From CADEEN01 sp963738425 (GTDB lineage Bacteria > Pseudomonadota > Gammaproteobacteria > Burkholderiales > Burkholderiaceae_C), in assembly GCA_963738425.1 (NCBI GenBank), contig CAVTWT010000003.1:186001-250000 (forward strand): a DNA stretch of 64,000 bases, given 5' to 3'. Positions 52,116 to 64,000 of the stretch are shown one piece after another. Below the pieces are notes generated by a model. The model was not told the origin of the DNA, ran no database searches, and saw only the letters and a program-made list of their open reading frames with translations. Made by a program: the position numbers and the translations under genes. Within the stretch, counting starts at the first letter, position 1. Each line of letters opens with the position of its first letter.

Positions 52116-53216
52116 ATGCAGATCATGATCACCCACGGCAGCCTCGCGACGACGCGTGTGCTGCATCTGAATCGCATCCAGATCGGTCTGGCGGTTGCCG
52201 CGCTGGCCGTCGTGCTGATGCTGTTCTCCGGCTTGATCTACCACTTCGTCTTCCTGAAGGCGGCGCGCGAAGGCTGGCCGGTCGTCAGCTCGATCGTTCG
52301 GTTGGTCGTTCGCGACGAGTTCGCGCAGCGCGACCGCTTCGTGCGCGAGAACCTCGACGTCATGGCCACCAAGGTCGGCGAGATGCAAGCCAAGCTGCTT
52401 AAGTTGGAAGCGATGGGGGACCGCGTGTCCGGTCTGGCCGGCGTCAAGCCGGAAGAGTTCAAGCCGGTGCTGTCGCCGCGGCCCGGCCCCACGGCGCCGG
52501 CAGCCGTCAAGGGGCAGGGCGGGCCTTTCATTCCCGGCCTGAACGACACCCAGCGCGGCGCGCTCGACGCCCTGGCCGGCAACGTCGACTTGATGGACGA
52601 GCGTACCGACCAGTACACCGACCTGTTCACGCTGATCGAGTCGCGCCTCCTCGAAGGCCGCCTGGCGCAGTTGCTGGTCCCCAGCAGCAAGCCGGTGGAC
52701 GGGCCGGTCGGCTCGGGCTTCGGCTTTCGCACTGACCCCATCACCGGCCGCGGCGCCCTGCACATGGGCCTGGACTTTCCGGCCGACGTCGGCACGCCGA
52801 TCGCCGCTGCGGCCGGCGGCGTGGTCATCAACACGCAAAGCCATGCGGCCTACGGCAACATGGTCGAAATCGACCATGGAAGCGGCTTGGTGACGCGCTA
52901 TGCGCATGCGTCCAAGGTACTGGTCAAGAACGGCGATCTGGTCAAACGGGGCCAGCCCGTGGCCCACGTCGGCAACACCGGGCGGTCCACCGGACCGCAC
53001 CTGCATTTCGAGGTGCTGGTCGACGGCGTGCCGCAGAACCCGGCGCGCTTCCTGGCCGGTCGCGGCACGCCGCCGGCGGCCGTTGCGGCCACCGCCTCCG
53101 TGGCCGCCGAGTCGCGCCCGCGGCGCGCGCGCAAGGGGGGCGCCGCCGAGGGCGGCACGGGACCGGCCCCAGCCGCGAGCCCGGCGCCTGTCGCACCCGC
53201 CGACAGCGGCGGATAA
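52116..53216 (+). CDS. M23 family metallopeptidase
   Basis: Membrane-anchored peptidoglycan hydrolase or its activator, 366 residues. One anchor (about 22-45), a coiled-coil stretch, and an M23 (LytM) domain with HMGLDFP and PHLHFEV zinc ligands, so catalytic activity is plausible. Ends in a Pro/Ala tail. Directly upstream of secA, a conserved placing. Confidence 0.92.
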   Translation: MQIMITHGSLATTRVLHLNRIQIGLAVAALAVVLMLFSGLIYHFVFLKAAREGWPVVSSIVRLVVRDEFAQRDRFVRENLDVMATKVGEMQAKLLKLEAMGDRVSGLAGVKPEEFKPVLSPRPGPTAPAAVKGQGGPFIPGLNDTQRGALDALAGNVDLMDERTDQYTDLFTLIESRLLEGRLAQLLVPSSKPVDGPVGSGFGFRTDPITGRGALHMGLDFPADVGTPIAAAAGGVVINTQSHAAYGNMVEIDHGSGLVTRYAHASKVLVKNGDLVKRGQPVAHVGNTGRSTGPHLHFEVLVDGVPQNPARFLAGRGTPPAAVAATASVAAESRPRRARKGGAAEGGTGPAPAASPAPVAPADSGG

Positions 53217-53319
53217 AATCCGATCCTTTGCCTGAGACTGCGCGCTGCCCCTTGCGGCGCTGCGGCGCTGCCTCATCTGGGGTGGATCGCCTCTGGCTTG
53301 CCGTGTCGAAAGCCCCTGC

Positions 53320-56064
<2,745 letters not shown>

Positions 56065-56094
56065 GGCTCGATCGCGGCGCGCGGACTTCGAGGC

Positions 56095-57045
56095 TCAGTG
56101 GCGCAGGGCCCAATGCCACTGCGCGCGGTGCTTGGCCCAGAGCCACCAGGCCCGCCAGAGCCCGACTCTCGGCCGGTCGATGACGTCGCGCACGTAGGCG
56201 GCATAGGGCGCGACAAAGGCCCGCGTCAGTTCGCGGCAGGCCTGCAGCGACAGCGTCAGGCGCTGCGCACGCTCCTGCTGCACCAGCTCCCACGCCAGGC
56301 CCTGCAACACGCGTGCGGCGTTCGCGTCGATCCTCTCGGGCACGGCCGCGCCGGCAGGCGAGCGCTCGAACAGCGTCGCGACCACGGCCAGCGACATGAA
56401 GTACGAGCCCAGCGGGGTGAGATGCACGTCGTCACGCACCAGTGCGGCCACGCTCACGCCTGCCACGCCGCCCTGCACCACACGCTCGACCAGTGCGGCC
56501 AGCAGGGCCGCCGCGGGCAGGAACTCGATCCGATCGCTGCGGCCCTCTGCGGCCAGTGAAGCATTGACGCTCGTGGCCAGGCATTGCCATACCGGCGAGG
56601 CGGCACGCTCGTAGGCGACCCAGCGCCGCGGATCGGTCTTGTTGTCGAGGTTCAACCACGACGCGTAGAGCCACGTGCGGCCACGCGGGTTCGCTGCGAT
56701 GTGCCGCTCATGCAGGCGACGCAATTGGCCTACGCTGTCGTTCCACACCAGGTTGCCGACGAGCGTGTGCTGCTCGGTCACGATCAACGTGTCGACGGGG
56801 TCACGCGGCCACGCACCCGTGGCCACGCGCTCGCCCATCGACGAACCCGGCGGCGTGTCGCGTTCCCAGTGCTGCAGCGGCGTGCCCAGGCTGGCCGCGA
56901 TGGCGGCCACGTCGCGTGGCAGCGGCTCGTCGAGCAGGCTGTGGCCGGAGTAGAACAGCCGCTGCGGCGGCCGTGGCGCGGCGGTTTGTGCGGCCAGGGC
57001 AGTGACCATACTGAGCATCAAGAGTGCAGTGACGAGGCGCTTCAT
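56095..57045 (-). CDS. SGNH-hydrolase-like exported protein
   Basis: Protein of 316 residues with a signal peptide (about 22 residues). SGNH/GDSL hydrolase layout: block I is FYSGHSLLDEP (GHS in place of GDS, Ser in a nucleophile-like place) and block V is DDVHLTPLGSYF with a Asp-His pair. Other blocks are weak. A carbohydrate esterase role is possible; not certain to be catalytic. Divergent from argJ. Confidence 0.65.
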   Translation of the reverse strand: MKRLVTALLMLSMVTALAAQTAAPRPPQRLFYSGHSLLDEPLPRDVAAIAASLGTPLQHWERDTPPGSSMGERVATGAWPRDPVDTLIVTEQHTLVGNLVWNDSVGQLRRLHERHIAANPRGRTWLYASWLNLDNKTDPRRWVAYERAASPVWQCLATSVNASLAAEGRSDRIEFLPAAALLAALVERVVQGGVAGVSVAALVRDDVHLTPLGSYFMSLAVVATLFERSPAGAAVPERIDANAARVLQGLAWELVQQERAQRLTLSLQACRELTRAFVAPYAAYVRDVIDRPRVGLWRAWWLWAKHRAQWHWALRH

Positions 57046-57066
57046 CGGCGGCAAGAGGGTGGCTCC

Positions 57067-57072
57067 TACAAT
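57067..57072 (+). promoter_or_regulatory. -10 element upstream of argJ
   Basis: TACAAT 33 bases before the argJ ATG. No strong -35 is seen. Confidence 0.4.
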
Positions 57073-57105
57073 TCTCGGCCACACCGCCACCCGCCCAAGA
57101 CTGCC

Positions 57106-58335
57106 ATGCCTGTCAACCTGCACGCTCCTCTGGCCGCCGACCTGCACCCGGTGGCCGGCCTCTCCATTGGCACCGCGATGGCCGGCGTGCGCAAGGCCAA
57201 CCGGCGCGATCTCGTGGTGTTCGTTCTCGATGAAGGTGCTGCTGCCGCTGGCGTGTTCACGTTGAACCGTTTCTGCGCGGCGCCGGTGCAAGTCTGCCGC
57301 GAGCATCTGCAGCAGAAGAGCGGCATCCGCGCCATCGTCATCAACACCGGCAACGCGAACGCTGGCACGGGGGCGGATGGATTGGCGCGCGCGCGCCAGA
57401 CCTGCGAATCACTGGCGCAGCACTTGAAGATCGCACCCGAACAAGTGCTGCCGTTTTCCACCGGCGTCATCATGGAGACGCTACCGGTCGATCGGGTCGT
57501 CGCCGGCCTGCCAGCGGCGCTGGCCGACCTGTCGCCGGCGCACTGGCTCGATGCGGCGCAAGGGATCATGACGACGGACACGTTGCCGAAGGCCGCATCC
57601 CGGCAAGTGACCATCGGCGGCAAGACCGTCACCGTGACCGGCATTGCCAAGGGCGCCGGCATGATCCGGCCGAACATGGCGACGATGCTGGGCTTCGTTG
57701 CCACCGACGCCGTGATTGACCCGGCGCTGATGCAGGGCCTGGTGCGCGAAGCCGCCGATCAGAGCTTCAACCGCATCACGATCGACGGTGACACCAGCAC
57801 CAATGATTCCTTCGTGCTCATCGCCACGCAGCGCGCCGGCCATGCGCGCATCACGCAACTCGAATCGCCCGATGGCGCTGTGCTGCGCGAGGCCGTGTTC
57901 GGCGTGGCGCGCACGCTCGCGCAGGCCATCGTGCGCGACGGTGAGGGTGCGACCAAGTTCATCACCGTGCGCGTCGATGGCGGCCGGACAAAAGAAGAGT
58001 GCCGCCTCGCCGCCTATGCGATCGCGCATTCGCCGCTGGTGAAGACGGCGTTCTTCGCCAGCGACCCGAACCTCGGCCGCATTCTGGCGGCGGTCGGCTA
58101 TGCCGGCATCGGCGACTTGGACCAAGGCTTGATCGAACTTTTCCTCGACGACGTACACGTGGTTGTCAACGGCGGCCGCCACCCCGCCTACCAGGAAGCT
58201 GACGGCCAGCGCGTGATGAAACAAAGCGAGATCGCGATCCGTGTCGATCTGCACCGCGGCCCGGCGCATGCGACGGTTTGGACCTGTGACCTGTCGCACG
58301 ACTACGTCAGCATCAACGCCGACTATCGAAGTTAG
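57106..58335 (+). CDS. argJ: Bifunctional ornithine acetyltransferase/N-acetylglutamate synthase
   Basis: Recycles acetyl groups in arginine synthesis. The 409-residue precursor has the self-cleavage site KGAGMIRPNMATMLGF (cut before Thr), GDTSTNDSF and the C-terminal DYVSINADYRS. ATG 57106 gives the usual start; a longer upstream frame is only the reverse of the SGNH gene. Confidence 0.96.
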   Translation: MPVNLHAPLAADLHPVAGLSIGTAMAGVRKANRRDLVVFVLDEGAAAAGVFTLNRFCAAPVQVCREHLQQKSGIRAIVINTGNANAGTGADGLARARQTCESLAQHLKIAPEQVLPFSTGVIMETLPVDRVVAGLPAALADLSPAHWLDAAQGIMTTDTLPKAASRQVTIGGKTVTVTGIAKGAGMIRPNMATMLGFVATDAVIDPALMQGLVREAADQSFNRITIDGDTSTNDSFVLIATQRAGHARITQLESPDGAVLREAVFGVARTLAQAIVRDGEGATKFITVRVDGGRTKEECRLAAYAIAHSPLVKTAFFASDPNLGRILAAVGYAGIGDLDQGLIELFLDDVHVVVNGGRHPAYQEADGQRVMKQSEIAIRVDLHRGPAHATVWTCDLSHDYVSINADYRS

Positions 58336-58371
58336 GGAAGTCCGGGCCTGTGCAGACGTGCGGGCCGCTGC

Positions 58372-58377
58372 TACATT
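58372..58377 (+). promoter_or_regulatory. -10-like element before the leader ORF
   Basis: TACATT 24 bases before the leader ATG at 58402. A -35 is not clear. Confidence 0.35.
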
Positions 58378-58401
58378 GTTCGAACTCCAGCGAGACCCAA
58401 G

Positions 58402-58479
58402 ATGACCACCACCCACGACATCCCGAACCCACGACGCCTGCGCGCCGTCGCGTTCGCTGCGGGTGCGCGCATCCGCTAA
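58402..58479 (+). CDS. Arg-rich leader peptide of the MFS exporter
   Basis: An open frame of 25 codons, MTTTHDIPNPRRLRAVAFAA then GARIR and TAA. It contains RRLR (11-14) and ends RIR, both of the Arg-x-Arg type that makes ribosomes stall with macrolide bound in known Erm and Mef leaders. It is followed 21 bases later by a strong hairpin-terminator and then the MFS gene. Whether it is translated is inferred from this layout. Confidence 0.55.
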   Translation: MTTTHDIPNPRRLRAVAFAAGARIR

Positions 58480-58500
58480 CCGTCTCGCTCCAGCATCCCG

Positions 58501-58549
58501 TCGGGCCTGCGCTGAGCGATCAGCGTCAGGCCCGAATCGTTTTGTCCTT
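58501..58549 (+). terminator. Intrinsic terminator/attenuator between leader ORF and MFS gene
   Basis: Stem TCGGGCCTG pairing with CAGGCCCGA, extended by CGCTGA/TCAGCG around a GCGA loop, one bulged T, 15 base pairs in all, then ATCGTTTTGTCC. It lies only 18 bases before the MFS ATG, with no Shine-Dalgarno in between, so it must be bypassed for the exporter to be made. Confidence 0.65.
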
Positions 58550-58553
58550 CACC

Positions 58554-60017
58554 ATGTTGTCACTCGTACTGCCGTCACGCTGGTGGCCCGCCTTGCGCAG
58601 AGCGGTCGGGCAGCGCTTTGCGCTGCCTGCCAACGACCTGCTGCGCGACACGGCCTATCGCCGCCTGTGGACGTCGATCCTGATCTCCTCGCTCGGCGGT
58701 CAGGTGACGATGCTGGCCCTGCCGCTCACCGCCGTCGTGCTGCTGCAGGCCACACCGACGCAGATGGGCGTGCTGGTGGCGATGGAGATCGCGCCCTTCG
58801 TGCTGCTGTCGTTGCCCTCGGGCGTGTGGCTCGACCGCGTGCGCAAGCTGCCGGTATACATCGCCGGCGAGCTCAGCCTGTCGCTGGTCGTGCTCACCGT
58901 GCCGGTGGCGTACTACATGGGCTGGCTGGCGATGCCGTGGATGTACGTCGTTGCCTTCGTCATGGGCTGTGTCTACGTCGTCGCCGGCTCGGCAGCGCAG
59001 ATCGTGCTGACGCAGGTCGTCTCACGCGAGCGCCTGGTCGAAGCGCATGCGCGCAACGCGCTGGCCAGTTCCGGCGCCGAAGTGGCCGGGCCGGGTTTTG
59101 CGGGTGCGCTGATCAAGGCCGTCGGCGCGCCGGTGGCGCTGCTGCTCGACGCGCTGATGCTGATTGCCTCGGTGCTGATCCTGCGCGGCGTGCGCGTGCA
59201 GGAGGTGTTGACGCCGGCGAAGGACTCTCACTTCTGGCGTGACCTCAAAGCCGGCATCCGCTTCGTGCGCGGCACACCGCTGCTGATCACGATGGCCTGC
59301 ACCGTGGGCCTGTGGCAGATGTGCCATCACGCCGCGATCGTCGTCCAGATCCTGTTCGCCACACGCACGCTCGGCTTGTCCGAATCGCAGATCGGCCTGT
59401 CCTTCGTCGGCCTCGGTGCCGGCACGGTGCTGGCCAGCACGATGGGGCACCGCGTCTCGTCGCGCATCGGCCCGGGGCCGTGCCTGCTGCTCGGCCTGGG
59501 GCTGTGCGGCCTCGGCTGGCTTCTGCTGGCGGTGGCACCCGCCAATGCGCTGGGGCGCGTGATGTTCGCACTGATGCTGTTCCTGTTCGGCGTCGGCGCG
59601 GTGCTGATTTTCATCAACTTCCTGTCGCTGCGGCAGTCGGTGACACCGGCGCCGCTGCTCGGCCGCATGACGAGCACGATGCGCTGGCTGATCCTGCTGC
59701 CGGCCGGCCCCGGCGCGCTGATCGGTGGCTGGCTCGGCGAGCACGTGAGTCTGCGTGCGTCGCTGCTGTTTGCCGGCGTCAGTGCACTCGTCGTCACGCT
59801 GGCGGCGTGGCGCTTGACGATGCTGCGCGGCGTGCGCGAGCTGCCGAAGCCTGAAAGCGAGGAAGACGCTTTGGGCGCAGAAGCTGCGGTGTCGGCGCTG
59901 CCGGCCGACGATTTGGACGCCTCAGACGCCGATACGCCCGGCGTGCGGAGAGAAGCGATCGACCGCGTCGGTGATCAGGCCATCGAGCCCCATGCCGAGC
60001 AGGGCGCGCGCGCTTGA
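58554..60017 (+). CDS. MFS exporter (MFS_3 type)
   Basis: Transporter of 487 residues, 12 predicted helices, of the drug/siderophore proton-antiport type (SGVWLDRVRKLPVYIAGE is the motif A-like loop after helix 2; second half similarly built). Family members include Mef macrolide exporters and EntS. The C-terminal 65 residues are a polar Asp/Glu/Ala tail. The last 96 bases overlap the convergent ugpQ gene. Substrate unknown; the leader points to an inducible drug or ribosome-active compound. Confidence 0.85.
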   Translation: MLSLVLPSRWWPALRRAVGQRFALPANDLLRDTAYRRLWTSILISSLGGQVTMLALPLTAVVLLQATPTQMGVLVAMEIAPFVLLSLPSGVWLDRVRKLPVYIAGELSLSLVVLTVPVAYYMGWLAMPWMYVVAFVMGCVYVVAGSAAQIVLTQVVSRERLVEAHARNALASSGAEVAGPGFAGALIKAVGAPVALLLDALMLIASVLILRGVRVQEVLTPAKDSHFWRDLKAGIRFVRGTPLLITMACTVGLWQMCHHAAIVVQILFATRTLGLSESQIGLSFVGLGAGTVLASTMGHRVSSRIGPGPCLLLGLGLCGLGWLLLAVAPANALGRVMFALMLFLFGVGAVLIFINFLSLRQSVTPAPLLGRMTSTMRWLILLPAGPGALIGGWLGEHVSLRASLLFAGVSALVVTLAAWRLTMLRGVRELPKPESEEDALGAEAAVSALPADDLDASDADTPGVRREAIDRVGDQAIEPHAEQGARA

Positions 60018-60670
60018 TTCGTCGTTGACGGTGTAGCACATCGCCCACAGCTTCGCGGCGTGCAGGCGAGCGACCATCTCGGCGTTGTAGAGCTTGTGGT
60101 TCGCGACCACCGCCACGCAGCCGAGGCCTTGCGCCAGCTCGAACCAGCCGTCGTAGAGGCTGTCGATCAGCAGCGCGCGTGGCAGTTGCGGCGCGGCGGC
60201 ACGCGCGCCTTCGAGGGCGTCAGGCTGGAACGAACTGAGCAGCGGCGGCGTGGAACGCCCGACCCATAGCCGCTCGGCCTCGCGCGCGACGACCTCGCCG
60301 GTGCGGCGGTCGGTGCCGGGCGTCGGTTTGATCTCGATGTTCAGCGCATGGCCGTTGGCGTGGCAGAACGCGGCGATGTTGTCGAGCGTCGGAATCGGCT
60401 CGCCCGCATGGGCACGGCTGTGCCACGTCCCCGCGTCGACGCGCGACAACTCGCTCCACGGTTTGTCGCCCGCCACACCCTGCGCGTTGCTCGTGCGGTC
60501 GAGCGTCGCGTCGTGCAACAGGAACGGCACGCCATCGGCGGAGAGCTTCACATCGCACTCGAAGGCGCTGTAGCCGTGCTGCGCGCCGAGACGGAACGCG
60601 GCCAGCGTGTTCTCCGGCGCGAGCTTGCCGGCGCCGCGGTGGGCGATCCACAACGGCCAGGGCGAGCCGT

Positions 60671-60674
<4 letters not shown>
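59922..60674 (-). CDS. ugpQ: Glycerophosphodiester phosphodiesterase
   Basis: Splits glycerophosphodiesters into glycerol 3-phosphate and alcohol. The 250-residue protein has the start IAHRGAGKLAPENTLAAF, ECDVKLSADG, LLHD and the C-terminal GLDGLITDAVDRF. Its start overlaps ugpC by four bases, and its end overlaps the MFS gene by 96. Last gene of the ugp operon. Confidence 0.95.
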
Positions 60675-61732
<1,058 letters not shown>

Positions 61733-61741
61733 GCTGTCTTT

Positions 61742-62593
61742 CTACTTTTCGGTATCGACCAGGCCCTTGACGAACCACTTCTGCATCAGCATCACGACCA
61801 GCGCCGGCGGCAGCATGGCCAGGATGGCTGTGGCCATGATGGTGGCCCAATCATTGGTGGCATCGCCGTCGGAGATCATCTGCTTGATGCCGATCACCAC
61901 CGGGTACATGCGCTCCTCGGTGGACACCAGCAGCGGCCACAGGTACTGGTTCCAGCCGTAGATGAACTGGATGACGAAGAGGGCGGCTATCGAGGTGGTG
62001 GACAGAGGCAGCAACACGTCCTTGAAGAAGCGCATCGGCCCGGCGCCGTCGATGCGCGCCGCTTCGACCAGTTCGTCGGGCACGGTGAGGAAGAACTGGC
62101 GGAACAGGAAGGTCGCGGTGGCCGAGGCGATCAGCGGCACCGTCAGGCCCGCATAGCTGTTGAGCATGCCGAAGTCGGAGACCACTTTGTAGGTCGGACC
62201 GATTCGCACCTCCACCGGCAGCATCAGCGTGACGAAGATCGCCCAGAAGAAGAACTGCCGGAACCGGAAGCGGAAATAGACGATGGCAAACGCCGACAGG
62301 AGCGAGATCGCGATCTTGCCGAAGGCGATGATCAGCGCGCTGACGAGGCTCACCGTCATCATGCGGCTGACCGCGACCTTGGTGCCAGGCCCGCTGCGCT
62401 CTCCCGTGAGGGCCTTGGTGTAGTTGCTGATCATCTCCTCGCCCGGCAGCAGCGGCATCGGCGTCTGCGCGATGCGCTGCGTGGTGTGCGTCGAGGCGAC
62501 GAAGGTGATGTAGACCGGAAAGGCAACGATCAGCACGCCGATGATCAGCACCAAGTGCGACAGGGCGGTCAGCAGGGGTTTGCGCTCGACCAT
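61742..62593 (-). CDS. ugpE: sn-Glycerol-3-phosphate ABC permease UgpE
   Basis: Inner-membrane permease of 283 residues with six hydrophobic segments and the EAA loop (VPDELVEAARIDGAGPMRFFKD), which docks the ATPase. Start ATG 62593 (MVERKPLLTALSHLV). The preceding ugpA stop overlaps this ATG by one base (TGATG). Confidence 0.94.
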   Translation of the reverse strand: MVERKPLLTALSHLVLIIGVLIVAFPVYITFVASTHTTQRIAQTPMPLLPGEEMISNYTKALTGERSGPGTKVAVSRMMTVSLVSALIIAFGKIAISLLSAFAIVYFRFRFRQFFFWAIFVTLMLPVEVRIGPTYKVVSDFGMLNSYAGLTVPLIASATATFLFRQFFLTVPDELVEAARIDGAGPMRFFKDVLLPLSTTSIAALFVIQFIYGWNQYLWPLLVSTEERMYPVVIGIKQMISDGDATNDWATIMATAILAMLPPALVVMLMQKWFVKGLVDTEK

Positions 62594-63481
62594 CAGTAGT
62601 TCACTTTCTTCTCGACGAAGCGGAACTGCACGACGGTGAGCGCGACGACGATCACCATCAGCACCACGCTCTGTGCCGCCGAGCCGCCGAGGTCCAGCGC
62701 CTTGAAGCCGTCGTAATAGACCTTGTAGACCAGGATCGCCGTGTCCTTGCCGGGCCCGCCGCGTGTGGCGGCGTCGATGATGGCGAAGGTGTCGAAGAAG
62801 GCATAGACGACGTTGATGACGAGCAGGAAGAAGGTGGTCGGGCGACAGAAGCGGGAAGATGATGGTCCAGAAGCGCCGCCACGGCGAGGCGCCGTCGATC
62901 GCCGCGGCTTCGATCAACGACTTGGGAATGCTTTGCAAGCCGGCAAGGAAGAAAAGGAAGTTGTACGAGATCTGCTTCCACACCGCAGCCAGCACCACCA
63001 GCGTCATCGCATGCGTGCCGTTGAGCAGGTGGTTCCACTCGAAACCCATCTTGCCGAGCGCGTAGGCGACGATGCCCATGCCCGGCGCAAACAGGAACAG
63101 CCACAACACGCCGGCCACCGCTGGCGCGACGGCGTAGGGCCAGATCAGCAGCGTCTTGTAGACCGAGGCGCCCTTGATCACGCGGTCGGCGAAGACCGCG
63201 AGCATCAGCGATACCGTGAGGCCGATCGACGCCACGAGGATCGAGAACACTGCGGTCGTCTTGAACGACGCGAGGTAAGTCGCGTCGTTCCACAGGTTCT
63301 CGAAGTTCTCCAGCCCGACCCAATCGACTGACGTGCCGAACGCGTCGGACTGCTGGAACGACTGCAGCAGCGCCTGGCCTGCCGGCCAGAAGAAGAAGGC
63401 GACGATGACGAAGATCTGCGGCGCCAGCAGCGCCCAGGGCAGCCAGCGCGAGCGGAAGAAGACGCGTTTTTCGACGGCCAT
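62593..63481 (-). pseudogene. ugpA: sn-Glycerol-3-phosphate ABC permease UgpA, frameshifted
   Basis: Permease partner of UgpE. From ATG 63481 the frame reads correctly through six-helix features and the EAA loop (SLIEAAAIDGASPWRRFW) to IFPLLSP, then goes out of frame; the true end (TTFFLLVINVVYAFFDTFAI onward to VEKKVNY) lies one frame away. A single extra C in the GGG/CCC run at 62840-62842 accounts for it. Corrected length is about 295 residues. The shifted frame runs on into ugpE, which should not be read as a natural fusion. Sequence error is likely. Confidence 0.85.
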
Positions 63482-63508
63482 GTCCGCTGTTGCCGGCTTT
63501 GTCTTCGA

Positions 63509-64000
63509 TCAGCCCTTGCTCTTGTTCGCTTTCTCAAAGCGCTCCAGCAACTCGTCGCCGCGCTTGACCATCGAGTCGAGCGCGTCCTTGGCGCTCTTCT
63601 TCCCGCCCCAGACCTGCTCCAACTCCTCGTCCGCGATGTCGCGGATCTGCAAGGCGTTGCCGAGGCGGAGGCCGCGCGACTTGTCGGTGACCTTGCGAAT
63701 CATTTGATTAGGCCCGACTTCGGTGCCCGGATTGCTCTTGTAGAAGCCGGATTTCTCGGTCAGCTCGAACGCGGCCTTGGTCACCGGCAGGTAGCCCGTG
63801 GCCTGGTGCGTCTTGGCCGCAATTTCGGGTCTGGCAATGAAGTCGAAGAATTCGGCCACACCCTTGTACTCCTCGGGCTTCTTGCCAGCCAGCGTCCAGA
63901 GGCTCGCGCCGCCCAGAATGGTGTTCTGCGGCGCGCCGGCGACGTCTGGGTAGTAAGGCAGGGTGGCCAGTCCCCAATTGAACTTGGCGTTCTGCTTGAC
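63509..64000 (-). CDS. ugpB: sn-Glycerol-3-phosphate-binding protein, C-terminal part (partial)
   Basis: Periplasmic substrate-binding protein of the Ugp system; the window ends inside it. Visible residues include NTILGGASLWTLAGKKPEEY, GVAEFFDFIARPEIA, HQATGYLPVTKAAFELTE and a lysine-rich end. The frame is open to the last base. The start of the shorter internal Met at 63859 is not the true start. First gene of the visible operon ugpB-A-E-C-Q. Confidence 0.93.
   Translation of the reverse strand, partial: VKQNAKFNWGLATLPYYPDVAGAPQNTILGGASLWTLAGKKPEEYKGVAEFFDFIARPEIAAKTHQATGYLPVTKAAFELTEKSGFYKSNPGTEVGPNQMIRKVTDKSRGLRLGNALQIRDIADEELEQVWGGKKSAKDALDSMVKRGDELLERFEKANKSKG

Noticed and set aside
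61742..63481. One long 579-residue UgpA-UgpE reading frame that looks like a fused permease.
   Set aside because: The middle part is out of frame and not permease-like; one extra base at 62840 explains it, and the true ugpA end overlaps the ugpE ATG in the usual way.

Overview
The window comes from a high-GC betaproteobacterium of the order Burkholderiales, most likely the Rubrivivax/Leptothrix/Ideonella/Methylibium group. This rests on gene order and family content: a his cluster, lolB-ispE-tRNA-Gln-prs-rplY-pth, petABC-sspAB, the betaproteobacterial DUF3567 protein, and two families of short palindromic repeats. No database search was possible, so genus is an inference. Most of the window is housekeeping chromosome; there is no prophage, IS element or CRISPR array.

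Layout. 1-7.5 kb: tail of hisG, then hisD (fused to a GNAT acetyltransferase domain), hisC, hisB, hisH, hisA, hisF, rsmD, coaD and a ferredoxin, all on + and mostly overlapping by 1 or 4 bases. 7.5-13.7 kb, minus strand: DUF4124 protein, pth, rplY, prs, tRNA-Gln, ispE, lolB and a TPR protein. 13.8-17.8 kb, plus: mutM, a dynamin-like GTPase and mutY. 17.8-22.0 kb, minus: a frameshifted Lon-substrate-binding-domain gene, rapZ, recN, nadK. Then hrcA (+), a frameshifted cysteine synthase (-), a CAT tRNA, a phasin-like protein, a FAH-family hydrolase, a DUF3108 protein, DUF3567, a tandem AAA+ ATPase and a GGDEF/EAL membrane protein (to 32.6 kb).

32.6-44.3 kb is the most accessory part: a small less GC-rich patch, a rhodanese, a stand-alone N-terminal methionine-synthase module, an OmpA-like lipoprotein, and a translationally coupled four-gene cassette on the minus strand (VIT/vWA protein with a PEP-CTERM-like tail, exosortase, EpsI-like protein, GT51 transglycosylase), then a DegS/HtrA protease, a Nif3-like protein, pdxA and an unknown membrane-anchored protein. 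44.3-56 kb: DUF1631 protein, mscL, petABC (cytochrome bc1), sspAB, tRNA-Thr, a DciA-like protein, an M23 peptidase and secA.

56-64 kb: an SGNH-like protein, argJ, a short Arg-rich leader ORF followed by a strong terminator and an MFS exporter (a candidate attenuator), then on minus the ugp glycerol-3-phosphate uptake operon (ugpB cut by the window end, ugpA frameshifted, ugpE, ugpC, ugpQ). Four genes carry apparent frameshifts (near 18026, 23966-23990, 25300, 62840); sequence errors are a live explanation. The strongest candidates for new biology are the single-substrate exosortase/GT51 cassette, the leader-peptide attenuator upstream of the MFS exporter, and the HisD-GNAT fusion whose linker is encoded by a palindromic repeat.
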